Notes: a model not told the origin generated them from the letters alone. A stretch of 60,762 bases of DNA from Pseudomonas sp. PB120 (GCF_009761815.1 NZ_RWIN01000008.1:1-60762), one strand, 5' to 3'; positions 36,592 through 46,469 are shown, counted from the stretch's first letter. Program-made: numbers and translations.

Positions 36592-37197
36592 TCAAAGCAG
36601 CGGTTTCAGAGTAGGCCAGACATTTTCCAGCAACTTGTCCTGAGCCCCGGCAGCCGGGTGCAATCCGTCGGCCTGCATCAAGTCTGGGTGCCCGCCTACG
36701 CCGTCGAGAAAAAACGGTACCAGCGCAATCTTTTTTTCGTTGGCCAGCGTGCTGTAGACCTTCGCAAATGCCTCGGTGTAACGAGCGCCATAGTTGGGTG
36801 GCAGCTGCATGCCGAGCAAAAGCACCTTGGCGCCACTGTCCCTGGAGCTGTCGATCATCGACGCAAGGTTTTGTTGCAAATTAGCCGGGGGCATTCCCCG
36901 CAGCCCGTCATTGCCACCCAATTCGAGGATCACCAGCTCTGGCTTATGCTCTGCAAGCAGCGCAGGCAGGCGCGCCTGGCCTCCGGCACTGGTGTCGCCG
37001 CTGATGGACGCATTGACCACCCTGTCGTCGAAACCTTCGCGCTTGAGCCGTTGCTCGAGCAATGACACCCACCCCAAGCGGGTATCCAGTCCGAAACCGG
37101 CGCTGATACTATCGCCAACGATCAGGACAGTACCCGCCGCTGCGTTCTGGGCCATGCACATCAAGGCCAGGCCAGCACTCAAAAACCACACACGCAT
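36592..37197 (-). CDS. tesA: Arylesterase / thioesterase I (TesA-like, SGNH hydrolase)
   Basis: 201 residues from the ATG at 37197, preceded by GGAGA at six bases. Signal peptide 1-21 (AQNAAA). The SGNH blocks are GDSIS with nucleophile Ser30, the second block Gly in [16 protein letters not shown] (about 94-101) and the catalytic Asp-x-x-His in DGLHP (about 178-182). Periplasmic multifunctional esterase, thioesterase and lysophospholipase. It is divergent from the ABC transporter with an 10-bp gap between starts, a conserved arrangement. Confidence 0.93.
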   Translation of the reverse strand: MRVWFLSAGLALMCMAQNAAAGTVLIVGDSISAGFGLDTRLGWVSLLEQRLKREGFDDRVVNASISGDTSAGGQARLPALLAEHKPELVILELGGNDGLRGMPPANLQQNLASMIDSSRDSGAKVLLLGMQLPPNYGARYTEAFAKVYSTLANEKKIALVPFFLDGVGGHPDLMQADGLHPAAGAQDKLLENVWPTLKPLL

Positions 37198-37207
37198 CGG
37201 ATTCTCC

Positions 37208-37891
37208 ATGGGCGCAAGCATTCTCACCGCGAAGAACCTCAGCAAAGTGGTTCCCAGCGCGGAAGGTGAACTGACTATCCTGCACGAACTCAGCCTGGAA
37301 CTGAACAAGGGCGACAGCCTGGCCATCGTTGGCGCTTCCGGTTCCGGCAAATCCACCCTCCTCGGCTTGCTCGCCGGCCTCGACCTGCCGAGCAGCGGCG
37401 AAGTCACCCTCGCCGGGCAAGCCTTGAGCCTTCTCGATGAAGACCAGCGAGCCCGAATCCGCGCCGAGCATGTCGGATTTGTCTTCCAGTCGTTCCAGCT
37501 GCTCGACAGCCTGAACGCCCTGGAAAACGTCATGCTGCCGCTGGAGCTCGACGGCCGCAAGGATGCCCGTGAACGGGCCACCGAGTTGCTGCAACGGGTC
37601 GGCCTCGGCCAGCGCCTGACCCATTCGCCGCGCCAGCTCTCGGGTGGCGAGCAGCAGCGCGTGGCGATTGCCCGTGCGTTTGCCGCCGAACCCGACGTGC
37701 TGTTTGCTGACGAGCCCACCGGCAACCTCGACAGCCACACCGGCGAGCGCATCAGCGACCTGCTGTTCGAACTCAACCAGGAACGCGGCACCACCCTGGT
37801 GCTGGTGACTCACGACGAACGCCTGGCACATCGCTGCCGGCGCCTGATCCGCCTTGAAGCCGGCCTGCTGGTCGCCCCCCTGGAGCCTTGA
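37208..37891 (+). CDS. ABC transporter ATPase (YbbA type)
   Basis: 227 residues from the ATG at 37208. Walker [10 protein letters not shown] (residues 42-50), the Q-loop [11 protein letters not shown], the signature LSGGEQQ (about 140-146), Walker B VLFADEP and the switch His in VTHDE. It belongs to the LolD/MacB/YbbA group of non-importing ABC ATPases. The stop codon shares one base with the permease ATG (TGATG), so the pair is co-translated. It may extract a lipid or lipoprotein-like cargo together with TesA; this is inferred from neighbourhood. Confidence 0.92.
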   Translation: MGASILTAKNLSKVVPSAEGELTILHELSLELNKGDSLAIVGASGSGKSTLLGLLAGLDLPSSGEVTLAGQALSLLDEDQRARIRAEHVGFVFQSFQLLDSLNALENVMLPLELDGRKDARERATELLQRVGLGQRLTHSPRQLSGGEQQRVAIARAFAAEPDVLFADEPTGNLDSHTGERISDLLFELNQERGTTLVLVTHDERLAHRCRRLIRLEAGLLVAPLEP

Positions 37892-40395
37892 TGGCACGCC
37901 TGCCGCTGTTGCGCCTGTTCAGTCTCGCCATTCGCCAATTGTTGCGCGACGCCCGCGCCGGTGAGCTGCGGGTGTTGTTTTTCGCCTTGGTGGTCGCCGT
38001 GGCTGCGAGTACCGCCATTGGCTATTTCGGCGCTCGCCTCAACGGCGCGATGATGCTGCGCGCCACCGAATTCCTCGGTGCCGACCTGCTGCTCGAAGGC
38101 AGCTCACCGGCGCGACCCGAACAGATCACCAGCGGCACCGACCTGGGCCTTGAACATGCCCAGGTCGTGGAATTCTCCAGCGTGATTGCCACCGACAATG
38201 GCATTCAACTGTCCAGCATCAAGGCTGCCGACGCTGTTTACCCGCTGCGCGGCGAACTGAAAAGCGCGTCCGCCCCTTTTGCCCCGGAAAAAGCCGGTGG
38301 CGGTCCGAAACCCGGCGAAGCCTGGGTTGAAGCGCGATTGCTCACCGCGCTGGATTTGAAGATCGGCGACAGTATCGATGTCGGTATGCGCACTCTCAAA
38401 CTGGCGCGAGTGCTGACCTACGAACCGGACCGCGCCGGCAATTTCTACAGCCTGACACCCAGGGTGCTGATCAACCTCAGCGACCTCGCCGCCACCGGCG
38501 TGGTGCAACCCGGCAGCCGGGTCAGTTACCGCGAACTCTGGCGCGGCAACGCGCAAGCGCTGGAAACCTATCGGCAACAGATCAAACCCGGGCTGGCCGC
38601 GAACCAGCGCTTGCAGGATGCCCGCGATGGCAACCGGCAGATCGGCGGCGCCTTGGGCAAAGCCGAGCGCTACTTGAACATGGCCAGCCTGGTGGCGGTC
38701 CTGCTGTCCGGGGTCGCGGTGGCGCTGTCGGCCACGCGCTTCGCCACGCGCCGCTTCGATGCCAGTGCCTTGCTGCGCTGCCTGGGACTGTCGCGCCGTG
38801 AAACCATGGTGCTGTTCAGTTTGCAGCTGACGGTGCTCGGATTGTTGGCCAGCCTCAGCGGCGCGCTGATTGGCTGGGTGGCGCAGCTCGGGCTGTTTGC
38901 GCTGCTGCATGATTTGCTGCCCACCGACGTGCCACCGGGCGGCCTGTTTCCGGCCATCGCGGGCATCGGCACCGGGCTGGTGGCCCTGGCCGGTTTCGCC
39001 TTGCCGCCCTTGGCGGCTCTCGGTCGTGTGCCGCCCTTGCGGGTGTTGCGCCGTGACATGTTGCCGATTCCTTCCAGCACCTGGATGGTCTACGGGGCAG
39101 CGCTCGGCGCCCTCGGGCTCATCATGTGGCGCCTGAGCCTGGACCTGGTGCTGACCTTTGCTCTGCTGGGCGGCGGCGTGATCGCCGCGCTGATCCTGGG
39201 CGGCCTGCTGTTGCTGCTGTTGAAGAGCCTGCGCCGGATGCTGGCGCGAGCTTCCTTGCCATGGCGCCTGGGCCTGGGCCAATTGCTGCGCCATCCACTG
39301 GCCGCTGCCGGGCAATCCCTGGCCTTCGGCTTGATCCTGTTGTCGATGGCGTTGATCGCTTTGCTGCGCGGCGAATTGCTGGACACCTGGCAGAACCAGT
39401 TGCCGAAAAACGCGCCGAACTATTTCGCCTTGAACATTCTCCCGGCCGACAAACAGGCGTTCACCGATCGCCTGATCCAACTGTCCGCAGAATCGGCGCC
39501 GCTGTACCCGGTGGTGCCGGGGCGCCTGATCAGCATCAACGGCGAGCCCGTGCAGGAAATCGTCAGCAAGGATTCGGCCGGTGACCGCGCGATCCAGCGC
39601 GACTTGAGCCTGACCTGGGCGGCGGACCTGCCGGCGGGCAATAAACTCACCGCCGGCAACTGGTGGAGCGAACAGGCGCCCGAGGACATTCCCGGCGTGT
39701 CAGTGGAAGGCAAAGTCGCCGAGAGCCTGAAGCTCAAACTGGGCGATCACCTGGTGTTTACCGTGGGCGGGGTCAATCGCGAGGCGAAAGTCACCAGCCT
39801 GCGAGAGATCAACTGGGACAACTTTCAGCCGAACTTTTTCATGATCTTCCAGCCCGGCACGCTGAAGGATTTGCCGGCGACCTACCTGACCAGCTTCTAT
39901 CTGGCAGCGGGTCATGATCAGCAGATTGTCGACCTGTCGCGCAGCTTCCCGGCGGTGACCATCCTGCAAGTCGAAGCCTTGCTGGAGCAACTGCGCAGCA
40001 TCCTGGCCCAGGTCACACTGGCGGTGGAGTATGTGCTGTTGTTCGTGCTGGCGGCCGGAATGGCGGTGTTGTTTTCCGGCTTGCAAGCGACGCTGGATGA
40101 GCGCATTCGCCAAGGCGCGTTGTTGCGTGCGCTGGGTGCCGAGCGGCAGTTGCTGGTCAAGGCGCGGCGGATCGAGTTCGGCCTGCTGGGCGCGGTCAGT
40201 GGCTTGCTCGCGGCCCTGGGATCGGAACTGGTGAGCCTGGTGCTTTACCGGTACGCGTTCGACCTGCCATGGCATCCGCATCCGTGGCTGTTGCTCTTGC
40301 CGCTGATCGGTGCCGTGCTGATCGGTGGGGCCGGCGTGTTCGGCACGCGTCGAGCCTTGAACGCCAGCCCTCTGACCGTATTGCGCGAGGGCTGA
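37891..40395 (+). CDS. FtsX-like ABC permease (YbbP type)
   Basis: 834 residues from the ATG at 37891. One N-terminal helix (about 25-48) is followed by a large periplasmic domain, then two FtsX-type bundles: four helices around 265-440 and 460-505, a second periplasmic domain (about 510-700), and a final bundle at 710-830. This double architecture (2 x 4 + 2 helices) is the YbbP/DUF214 layout. No peptidase-like or signal motif is seen. It forms an exporter-type complex with the upstream ATPase. The TGATG overlap shows tight coupling. Confidence 0.9.
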   Translation: MARLPLLRLFSLAIRQLLRDARAGELRVLFFALVVAVAASTAIGYFGARLNGAMMLRATEFLGADLLLEGSSPARPEQITSGTDLGLEHAQVVEFSSVIATDNGIQLSSIKAADAVYPLRGELKSASAPFAPEKAGGGPKPGEAWVEARLLTALDLKIGDSIDVGMRTLKLARVLTYEPDRAGNFYSLTPRVLINLSDLAATGVVQPGSRVSYRELWRGNAQALETYRQQIKPGLAANQRLQDARDGNRQIGGALGKAERYLNMASLVAVLLSGVAVALSATRFATRRFDASALLRCLGLSRRETMVLFSLQLTVLGLLASLSGALIGWVAQLGLFALLHDLLPTDVPPGGLFPAIAGIGTGLVALAGFALPPLAALGRVPPLRVLRRDMLPIPSSTWMVYGAALGALGLIMWRLSLDLVLTFALLGGGVIAALILGGLLLLLLKSLRRMLARASLPWRLGLGQLLRHPLAAAGQSLAFGLILLSMALIALLRGELLDTWQNQLPKNAPNYFALNILPADKQAFTDRLIQLSAESAPLYPVVPGRLISINGEPVQEIVSKDSAGDRAIQRDLSLTWAADLPAGNKLTAGNWWSEQAPEDIPGVSVEGKVAESLKLKLGDHLVFTVGGVNREAKVTSLREINWDNFQPNFFMIFQPGTLKDLPATYLTSFYLAAGHDQQIVDLSRSFPAVTILQVEALLEQLRSILAQVTLAVEYVLLFVLAAGMAVLFSGLQATLDERIRQGALLRALGAERQLLVKARRIEFGLLGAVSGLLAALGSELVSLVLYRYAFDLPWHPHPWLLLLPLIGAVLIGGAGVFGTRRALNASPLTVLREG

Positions 40396-40405
40396 TTGCA
40401 CCCTG

Positions 40406-40429
40406 CCTGCACCGTTGGCACGGTGCAGG
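40406..40429. terminator. Bidirectional terminator-like hairpin between ybbP and greB
   Basis: The perfect 10-bp stem CCTGCACCGT / ACGGTGCAGG has a 4-nt loop and lies in the 34-bp convergent gap. No clear T-run follows on either strand, so efficiency is uncertain. Confidence 0.6.
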
Positions 40430-40915
40430 TCAGTCGGGCCGTGCCACCCCGTAGACAATGCTGTTGATCCACCACAGCACGTCTCCACTCGGGGTCTGAA
40501 CAACGGCTTCGTCGCCCACCTCTTTCTTCAACAGCGCACGCGCCATTGGCGAATCGATGGAAATGTAGTCGTTGCGGCCGTAGATTTCGTCGTACCCCAC
40601 GACCCTGAATTTCTTGACGTCACCCGCCTCGTTTTCGATCTCGACCCACGCCCCGAAAAAGACTTTCCCTTCCTGCTCGGGTGAATACTCGACAACCCGC
40701 ACATCCTCGAGCCGCTTGCGAAGGTATCGGACACGCCGATCAATTTCGCGCAGCAGCTTCTTGTTGTACTGGTAGTCGGCATTTTCACTGCGGTCACCCA
40801 GCGACGCAGCCCAGGTGACTTTACGAGTGGTGTCGGGACGTTTCTCACGCCAGAGATAATCGAGCTCTTGCTTAAGGGCCTCGTGCCCTTCTTTTGTGAT
40901 GATGTTGGTGCTCAA
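40430..40915 (-). CDS. greB: Transcription elongation factor GreB
   Basis: 161 residues from the TTG at 40915 (STNIITKEGHEAL); the ribosome site is weak (GTGAG at nine bases). The N-terminal coiled coil carries the acidic tip in SLGDRSENADYQYNKK, with the D-x-x-x-x-x-Y-like pattern of cleavage factors. The C-terminal FKBP-like domain has GKVFFGAWVEIE and SPMARALLKK. It rescues backtracked RNA polymerase by transcript cleavage. The frame is open further upstream but without a credible start. Confidence 0.92.
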   Translation of the reverse strand: MSTNIITKEGHEALKQELDYLWREKRPDTTRKVTWAASLGDRSENADYQYNKKLLREIDRRVRYLRKRLEDVRVVEYSPEQEGKVFFGAWVEIENEAGDVKKFRVVGYDEIYGRNDYISIDSPMARALLKKEVGDEAVVQTPSGDVLWWINSIVYGVARPD

Positions 40916-41068
40916 GTCGCAATGCTCACTAACGATTAGCTCCAGCGAAGCCAATACCGAAAACGCCCCGCCGTCGGCACAGGGGACAGGCTCGCGAGCC
41001 GCGCCGTGGCGCAGGCTCCGAGTTGTGCACCTTAACAAACTCGAGCCTGCTGTCCCAATCGTTCGCCG

Positions 41069-43261
41069 TCAGAAATCGACCGTCGCCGACAGCTGCAAGG
41101 TGCGCGGATAACCCGGGGAGAACGCACCGTACGAGGCGACACCCGACCAGTACTCACGATCGAAGACGTTCTGGACCGTGGCGCGGAACGTCGTCGGTCG
41201 GCCTTCGATCTTGGTGGTGTAGCGAGCGCCTGTGTCGAAACGCGTCCAGGCATCCAGTTCCTGGGTGTTCGCCTGATTGACGTATTGGCTGTCGGTGTAG
41301 ATGGCGCCCCCGGTCAGGGTGAAGCCTTCCAGCCATGGCGTATCCCATTCAGCCCACAGGTTGGCCTGCACGTCGGGCACGCCCACCGGTTTGTTGCCCC
41401 GGTTGGCGGCCGTGGCCGAGTCCGTCAGTTCGCCGTCGAGGAAGGTCACACCGCCCATCAAGCGAGTGCCCGTCGCCACTTCCCCGAACATGCTCAATTC
41501 GACGCCACGGTTGCGTTGTTCTGCCTGCACCGAGAACACATTGCCGGCACCCATTTCGCCGCTGGGCTTCTCGATCTGGAACAACGCCAGGGTGGTCATG
41601 AAGGTGCCATGTTCATATTTGACGCCGAGTTCGTGTTGCTTCGACTCATACGGTGCGAAGGTTTCGCCGGAGTTGGCTGCGGTGCCCGGGGCGATGTCGC
41701 CCTTACTCAAGCCCTCGACATAGTTGTAGTAAAGCGAGACGTCTTCCCAGGGCTTGACCACCACCCCCACCAGCGGGGTCGTGGCGCTGTCGTCGTACTT
41801 GGAGCTGACCGAGCCTGCCGCGTTGTAGTTACGCGACTCGATGTCTTGCTTGCGCACGCCCAGGGTCAACTGGATGCGGTCGTCCAGTACGGACAGGGTG
41901 TCGGTCAACGCGACGCCGTACAAATCCGATTCGGAGATGCGCAACACTTTCGGCGCGTTGATAAATTGCTTGGGCACATCCACCGGGTGGTAGATGTTCG
42001 AATTGATCACCGTCCCGTTGTTGATCCCCCGGGACAGCTCGTCCTGATACCGGGTCGCCATCAAGGTGGTGGTGTGGGTCACCGGCCCGGTGGCGAATAC
42101 GCCGCGAATCCCCACGTCGGCCGTCGACCGATCGACGTTGAATTTGTAGTAGCCGGGGATGTTGCTGGTGTCGCCGGCATCGTTGAGGATTCGCGGCACC
42201 TGATCGGACATGCGCTTGACGTCCGCTTTGCCGCCACCGGCATGGGCGAATACGGTCACTGCGTCATTCAGGTCATACTCGCCGCCCAGCAGCGCCGACT
42301 GCTCCTTCGTGTCTGACCAGCCCCAATCCTGCGGCAGATTGGTACGGCCGTTTGGCGCGGACGGAACATCTATACCCGGCGCCACCGTGAAGGGCCGCGA
42401 AGGCGCGTCGAAGCTTTCTTTCTGGCTGATGAAGTCAAGGTTCAGGCGCAGGCGCTCCCCTTGGTAATCAAGTGCAATGGCACCGATGTCGACCGCTCTT
42501 TCCTGATCATCCACGGCAGTATCACCGCCCTGAAGGCTGCCGTTGAAGCGCACGCCAAACTGGTTTTCATCGCCGAAGCGACGGCTGATATCCAGATGGC
42601 CGCCCACTTGCGAGTCCGAGGCGTAGCTGGCGGTGAACCGTGTCAGGTCTTCGGCCAGTGGCCGCTTGGGCACGATGTTGATCACGCCGCCGACCCCGCT
42701 GTTCGGCGAGATCCCGTACATCAAGGCACCCGGCCCCTTGAGGACTTCGACGCGCTCGGCATATTCCGTGAACACCCGGTAGTTGGGCGCGACGCCGTAC
42801 ACGCCGTCGAACGCCAGCTCACCCAGGTTGCCTTCGCCCACCGGGAAACCGCGAATGAAAAAGGAATCGACGATGCCACCGGTCTGGCCGGTAGAGCGGA
42901 CCGAAGGATCGCGCTCCAGTGCATCGGCAACGGTCACTGTTTGCAGGTCGGCCAGGGTCTTGGCGGTGTAGCTGGTCACACTGAAAGGCGTGTCCATCAC
43001 GTCCTTGTTGCCCATCATCCCCAGGCGCGCACCGCGAGCAACCTGACCGCCGGCCAGCACGCCGGGAAGCGCAGTCGGGCCGCTGTAATCAGCATTGACG
43101 TGGGTCTCCCCCAGCGTCAGGCCTTCAGCGCGAGGCTCCGCTTGCTCGGGGTCGGCTGCCCAGGATTGGGCGCTGGTTGTGGCCAGGGCGAAACTCAGCA
43201 TAGCGGTGCGGATGGCCAGCGTTAATACGCGCTCACCGCAAGGTTGATGTGCAACAGACAT
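41069..43261 (-). CDS. TonB-dependent siderophore receptor without STN domain
   Basis: 730 residues. Signal peptide to about residue 35 (AQSWA). The plug (about 70-210) has SVTSYTAKTLADLQTVTV and the FFIRGFPVGEGN block. The barrel ends in SATVDF with a terminal Phe. There is no N-terminal signalling (STN) domain. It is very similar (by eye about three quarters identical in plug and early barrel, near-identical in the last 40 residues) to the receptor at 53351. Likely ligand is a ferric siderophore, but the type cannot be read. Its promoter carries the 31-bp element shared with that receptor. Confidence 0.92.
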   Translation of the reverse strand: MSVAHQPCGERVLTLAIRTAMLSFALATTSAQSWAADPEQAEPRAEGLTLGETHVNADYSGPTALPGVLAGGQVARGARLGMMGNKDVMDTPFSVTSYTAKTLADLQTVTVADALERDPSVRSTGQTGGIVDSFFIRGFPVGEGNLGELAFDGVYGVAPNYRVFTEYAERVEVLKGPGALMYGISPNSGVGGVINIVPKRPLAEDLTRFTASYASDSQVGGHLDISRRFGDENQFGVRFNGSLQGGDTAVDDQERAVDIGAIALDYQGERLRLNLDFISQKESFDAPSRPFTVAPGIDVPSAPNGRTNLPQDWGWSDTKEQSALLGGEYDLNDAVTVFAHAGGGKADVKRMSDQVPRILNDAGDTSNIPGYYKFNVDRSTADVGIRGVFATGPVTHTTTLMATRYQDELSRGINNGTVINSNIYHPVDVPKQFINAPKVLRISESDLYGVALTDTLSVLDDRIQLTLGVRKQDIESRNYNAAGSVSSKYDDSATTPLVGVVVKPWEDVSLYYNYVEGLSKGDIAPGTAANSGETFAPYESKQHELGVKYEHGTFMTTLALFQIEKPSGEMGAGNVFSVQAEQRNRGVELSMFGEVATGTRLMGGVTFLDGELTDSATAANRGNKPVGVPDVQANLWAEWDTPWLEGFTLTGGAIYTDSQYVNQANTQELDAWTRFDTGARYTTKIEGRPTTFRATVQNVFDREYWSGVASYGAFSPGYPRTLQLSATVDF

Positions 43262-43285
43262 GACAAATGGATCCTTCTGACTAGG

Positions 43286-43304
43286 GCAAAATGGTAATCA
43301 CTCC
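43286..43304 (-). promoter_or_regulatory. Fur-box-like site in front of the STN-less receptor
   Basis: On the minus strand the stretch GGAGTGATTACCATTTTGC lies between the shared 31-bp element and the receptor ATG. It matches the Fur 19-bp consensus only partly (the TGAT..CCATT core). No such site is visible at the equivalent place in front of the STN-bearing paralogue. Confidence 0.35.
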
Positions 43305-43307
43305 TAT

Positions 43308-43338
43308 TTGCCAGTCGAGATCCAAAAAAGTATCACCC
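43308..43338 (-). promoter_or_regulatory. 31-bp promoter element shared by both TonB receptors (copy A)
   Basis: On the minus strand it reads GGGTGATACTTTTTT, then one variable base, GATCTC, one variable base, ACTGGCAA. It ends 46 bp before the receptor ATG. It is 29/31 identical to copy B at 53276-53306. I infer an ECF-sigma promoter, with GGTGATAC as the upstream and the GATCTC/CTGGCAA part as the downstream element. Confidence 0.75.
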
Positions 43339-43365
43339 GGGGCGCATTTTTTTAACGGGCGCCCC
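43339..43365. terminator. Hairpin after the LTA-synthase-like gene
   Basis: The arms GGGGCGC (43339-43345) and GCGCCCC (43359-43365) enclose an A/T-rich loop, and with outer pairs extend to about 12 bp. It lies 10 bp past the phosphotransferase stop and directly abuts the receptor's shared element, so it may separate the two units. It lacks a terminal T-run. Confidence 0.5.
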
Positions 43366-43375
43366 GAGGTGGGTG

Positions 43376-45313
43376 TTATTGCCTGGCCGTGTTTTCGCTG
43401 CCGACCCAGTTCAACAAGCGATGGGTGAACCCATAACTCGCCGCCTGGTAATAGGTGATCGCACGCGCGACCAGAGGGTCGTCGAGCTGCACCGTCACTT
43501 CATGGCTGGCGCCCAATGCATCGTCATGGCGTCGCAGCATCGCGCGCGGGCTGAGAATGGCCAGGTCCTTGCCGTCGAACAGGCCCAGGTGCTGGTAATT
43601 GCCCACCAATACGCGCGGCGGCAAGGTGGACGGCACCAGCAGGTTACGCCCGAAGAATGTCGATACGTAGTTGAGGTTCAACAGCCCGAGCAGAGTGGGT
43701 GCCAGGTCGATCTGACTGGCCAGCTGGCCCTCTTCACGCGCCGGAATGAGTTTGGGCGCATAGATGAACAAAGGGATCTGGTAGTTACGGATCGGCAGGT
43801 CTTCCTTGCCTGCGCTGCCGGCGGTGTGGTCAGCGACAAAGACAAAAATCGTGTCGTCGAACCACGGCTTTTTACGCGCCGCCTCAAGGAACTGGCCGAT
43901 GGCGTAGTCGGTGTACTTCACCGCGCCGTCACGACCGTCACCGGACGGGATATCGATCTTGCCCTCAGGGTACGTATAGGGACGGTGATTGGAGGTGGTC
44001 ATCAATTGCAGCAGGAACGGCTTTTGGCTGGCGAAGTTTTCGTCTGCCAGTTTCAGCGTTTGCCGGTAAAGGTCTTCATCGGCCATGCCCCAGGCATTTT
44101 TGAAATGGATATCCGCTTCGTCGACACTGCTTTGGTCGACGACCCGATAACCATTGCCGCTGAAGAACGCATTCATGTTGTCAAAGTAGCCACGACCGCC
44201 ATACACAAACACGCTGTCATAACCGACGTGATTGAGCTGTTGGCCCAGGCTGGCAAAACCACTTTCACGGCCGACCCGTTTGACAATGGAACGCCCCGGT
44301 GTCGGCGGCATGGACAGGGTAATGGCTTCCAGGCCACGGTCCGTGCGGGTGCCAGTGGCATAAAAGTTGTTGAAGTACAGGCTCTGTTTACGCAACAGGT
44401 CGAGGTTGGGCGTCAGGTTGTCGGGGTTGCCATTGCTGCCCATGTACTTGGCGCTGAAGCTTTCGATCGTCACCAGGATGATGTTGTGACGCTGGGGCTT
44501 GTCGTTTTGGGTCACGGTGCGGCGGATATCGAGCGAATCCTTGCCGATGAACTGCACGTCGCTTTCCGCCAGCTCCCGATGGATGTTTTGACCCACCACG
44601 TCTTTGGGCAAGGTGCTGTAGAACTGATCGTAGTCCAGTTCGTTATTACGAAAGGCGGCGAAGAACTGGTAAGGACCGTTACTGGCCAGCTCATGCTGAT
44701 AGGTATTGCCGCCCTTGCCGCGCGGCGTGTCCTGATCAACCACCAGAAGCACGACGCCACTCAATGCAAAAATCACCGCGATACTCAGCAAGCGCTGACG
44801 CCAGGTCGGAAGCGGTGCATTGAGCACTCGCTGTAAAGGCTTGTGCAGGGCCATGCAAATGACCACCGCGATCACTGCCAGCCCGCTCAGCAGTTTGCCG
44901 ATCGGATAGGACTCGAGGATGTTGTTCAACACCTCATCGGAATACACCAGATAGTCCACGGCAATAAAGTTGAAGCGTACGCCGAACTCGTCCCAGAACA
45001 GCCATTCCGCCACGGCAGTGAACAGCATGGCGAACACGCTGACCGTCAGCAGCCCCTGCAAAAACCAGCGGTGCCCGCACGAACGCCACAACGAGGGCGG
45101 GCACAGCAGCACATACAGGCTCATCGGCAGCGCGGCGTACAGTAAAAAGCTCAGGTCATACAAGGCGCCGATGCCAAAGATCGACAGGTAGGCAGTCCCC
45201 GCCTCAGAAAGGTGAGTGGCGAGTAACACCAGGCGGGTGAGGAAAAAGATGACCAGCCACAGGCCGGTGATCATCAGCAGGAAACGCAGGGGGGCTGACG
45301 CGGGCAGACGCAT
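43376..45313 (-). CDS. LTA-synthase-like membrane phosphotransferase (sulfatase superfamily)
   Basis: 645 residues from the ATG at 45313, with AAGGAG six bases upstream. Five N-terminal helices (about residues 8-200) precede a periplasmic alkaline-phosphatase-fold domain (about 265-600). The nucleophile region ILVTIESFSAKYMG carries Glu near 274 and the TGTRTDRGLEAI block has the catalytic Thr near residue 316. The metal-site DHTAGS and late HRPYTYP blocks are present. Relatives transfer phosphoglycerol or phosphoethanolamine from lipids to periplasmic glucans, LPS or teichoic acids (OpgB, LtaS). It is 186 bp downstream of the LPS cassette. Confidence 0.85.
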   Translation of the reverse strand: MRLPASAPLRFLLMITGLWLVIFFLTRLVLLATHLSEAGTAYLSIFGIGALYDLSFLLYAALPMSLYVLLCPPSLWRSCGHRWFLQGLLTVSVFAMLFTAVAEWLFWDEFGVRFNFIAVDYLVYSDEVLNNILESYPIGKLLSGLAVIAVVICMALHKPLQRVLNAPLPTWRQRLLSIAVIFALSGVVLLVVDQDTPRGKGGNTYQHELASNGPYQFFAAFRNNELDYDQFYSTLPKDVVGQNIHRELAESDVQFIGKDSLDIRRTVTQNDKPQRHNIILVTIESFSAKYMGSNGNPDNLTPNLDLLRKQSLYFNNFYATGTRTDRGLEAITLSMPPTPGRSIVKRVGRESGFASLGQQLNHVGYDSVFVYGGRGYFDNMNAFFSGNGYRVVDQSSVDEADIHFKNAWGMADEDLYRQTLKLADENFASQKPFLLQLMTTSNHRPYTYPEGKIDIPSGDGRDGAVKYTDYAIGQFLEAARKKPWFDDTIFVFVADHTAGSAGKEDLPIRNYQIPLFIYAPKLIPAREEGQLASQIDLAPTLLGLLNLNYVSTFFGRNLLVPSTLPPRVLVGNYQHLGLFDGKDLAILSPRAMLRRHDDALGASHEVTVQLDDPLVARAITYYQAASYGFTHRLLNWVGSENTARQ

Positions 45314-45499
45314 TAAAAACTCCTTGTTGTGCTCCCCTCCCTTTTTAAAATTGTTGGGCCGATGGTTCGACAAGTCATGGGCACCAGGACATTCCTGTCT
45401 TCCGATGCGCGGGGTTACGACTCAGGTGGGGGGGAATCGAATGTACCTGACGAATTAACAAAATTTCGTCAAAAGCGATAGCCCCCCACCGAATCGACA
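45314..45499. other. Spacer between the LPS cassette and the phosphotransferase gene
   Basis: 186 bp. It contains a G-run (45426-45435) and a complementary CCCCCCACC (45482-45490) about 50 bp apart that could pair on the minus strand. The phosphotransferase promoter is presumably here, but I see no clean -10/-35 pair. Confidence 0.4.
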
Positions 45500-46453
45500 T
45501 CAAGGCTTGGGCTTAAACGAATAAAACACGTTCGGCTCCGCCACGACATATAAACGACCTTGCGGGTCCATCGCGACGCCCTCCGGGTGCACCTTGGGCG
45601 CGAAAAAGTCCTTCACGCCTTCGAGCAAGCTGCGGGAGCTGACAAAGCGACCTTCCTTGTCCAGCTCGATCAACAATTTGGATTCCTCGCTGAGCACGAT
45701 GAGATGGCCGGTGTTCGGATCGTAATAGGCGTCTGCCAGGTCGTGCCCAAACACGCTGCGGTTCACCCAGTCAGTCCGATCGATCAGGTTGATGGCCAGG
45801 TTTCCATTCAGGCTTTTCGTCACGCCCTGGATTTCAAAAATCTGTCGCGGATCGCGCTCCTTGATCGCAAACAAACGGTCGCCGACAGGGTCGTAGGTCA
45901 CGCCTTCAAAGCCCTTGTTATGCGTGCTCAGGTTGATGCCCACGGTGATGAACGGCTGGTCCGTCCTGCGAATGGTCGCAGACTTCTCGGGCACCTGGAT
46001 GAACGTCAGGCGCTGGTCACCTTCTTCAGACACCACCACTCGACCATTGCCCATGTAGGCCAACCCTTCGGTGTCGTCAAAGCCTTCCAGCGGGTAACGT
46101 TCAAGCACGTTGCCAGCGCGATCGATCGCCGCGATTTGCATGAAGCCGCCATTGGTAATGACCAGCATCCGGTCATGGTCCCAGTCGTAGGTGATGCCCG
46201 AAAGGTCTTCGAGCACACCGTCTATCGGCTTCGCCACGACATCAGGCACAAAACCTGGCAACCACAAACCCGGCGGATGGCTGGCGCCGCCCCAGGATTG
46301 CTTGGCGGCGTAGTACAGCTGTTGGTGCCAGAAGAAACGATTGGACGCTGCCACCAGCAACCCAAGAGCCAACAACACAAAAATGGAAATACCCAAGCGA
46401 CGGCGTAGCAGAGCTTTCTGCATCAACACAGTCGCACCCGATTCAAAAATCAT
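45500..46453 (-). CDS. SdiA-regulated-domain (YjiK-like) beta-propeller, membrane-anchored
   Basis: 317 residues from the ATG at 46453 with GGAG at seven bases. One N-terminal membrane helix (about residues 20-37) anchors a periplasmic beta-propeller-like domain typical of YjiK (LSGITYDWDHDRMLVITNGG, DTEGLAYMGNGRVVVSEEGDQR and HPEGVAMDPQGRLYVVAEPN in pieces). Function of this family is not known. Here the gene is the last of the epimerase-GT2-LAB_N-GT39 operon (16-bp gap), an unusual partner that hints at a role at the envelope surface. Confidence 0.82.
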   Translation of the reverse strand: MIFESGATVLMQKALLRRRLGISIFVLLALGLLVAASNRFFWHQQLYYAAKQSWGGASHPPGLWLPGFVPDVVAKPIDGVLEDLSGITYDWDHDRMLVITNGGFMQIAAIDRAGNVLERYPLEGFDDTEGLAYMGNGRVVVSEEGDQRLTFIQVPEKSATIRRTDQPFITVGINLSTHNKGFEGVTYDPVGDRLFAIKERDPRQIFEIQGVTKSLNGNLAINLIDRTDWVNRSVFGHDLADAYYDPNTGHLIVLSEESKLLIELDKEGRFVSSRSLLEGVKDFFAPKVHPEGVAMDPQGRLYVVAEPNVFYSFKPKP

Positions 46454-46469
46454 GAAAAAACTCCAGCCG

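Noticed and set aside
45424..45490. G-run and C-run pair as a terminator
   Set aside because: The arms are 50 bases apart with no T-run; too weak to call.
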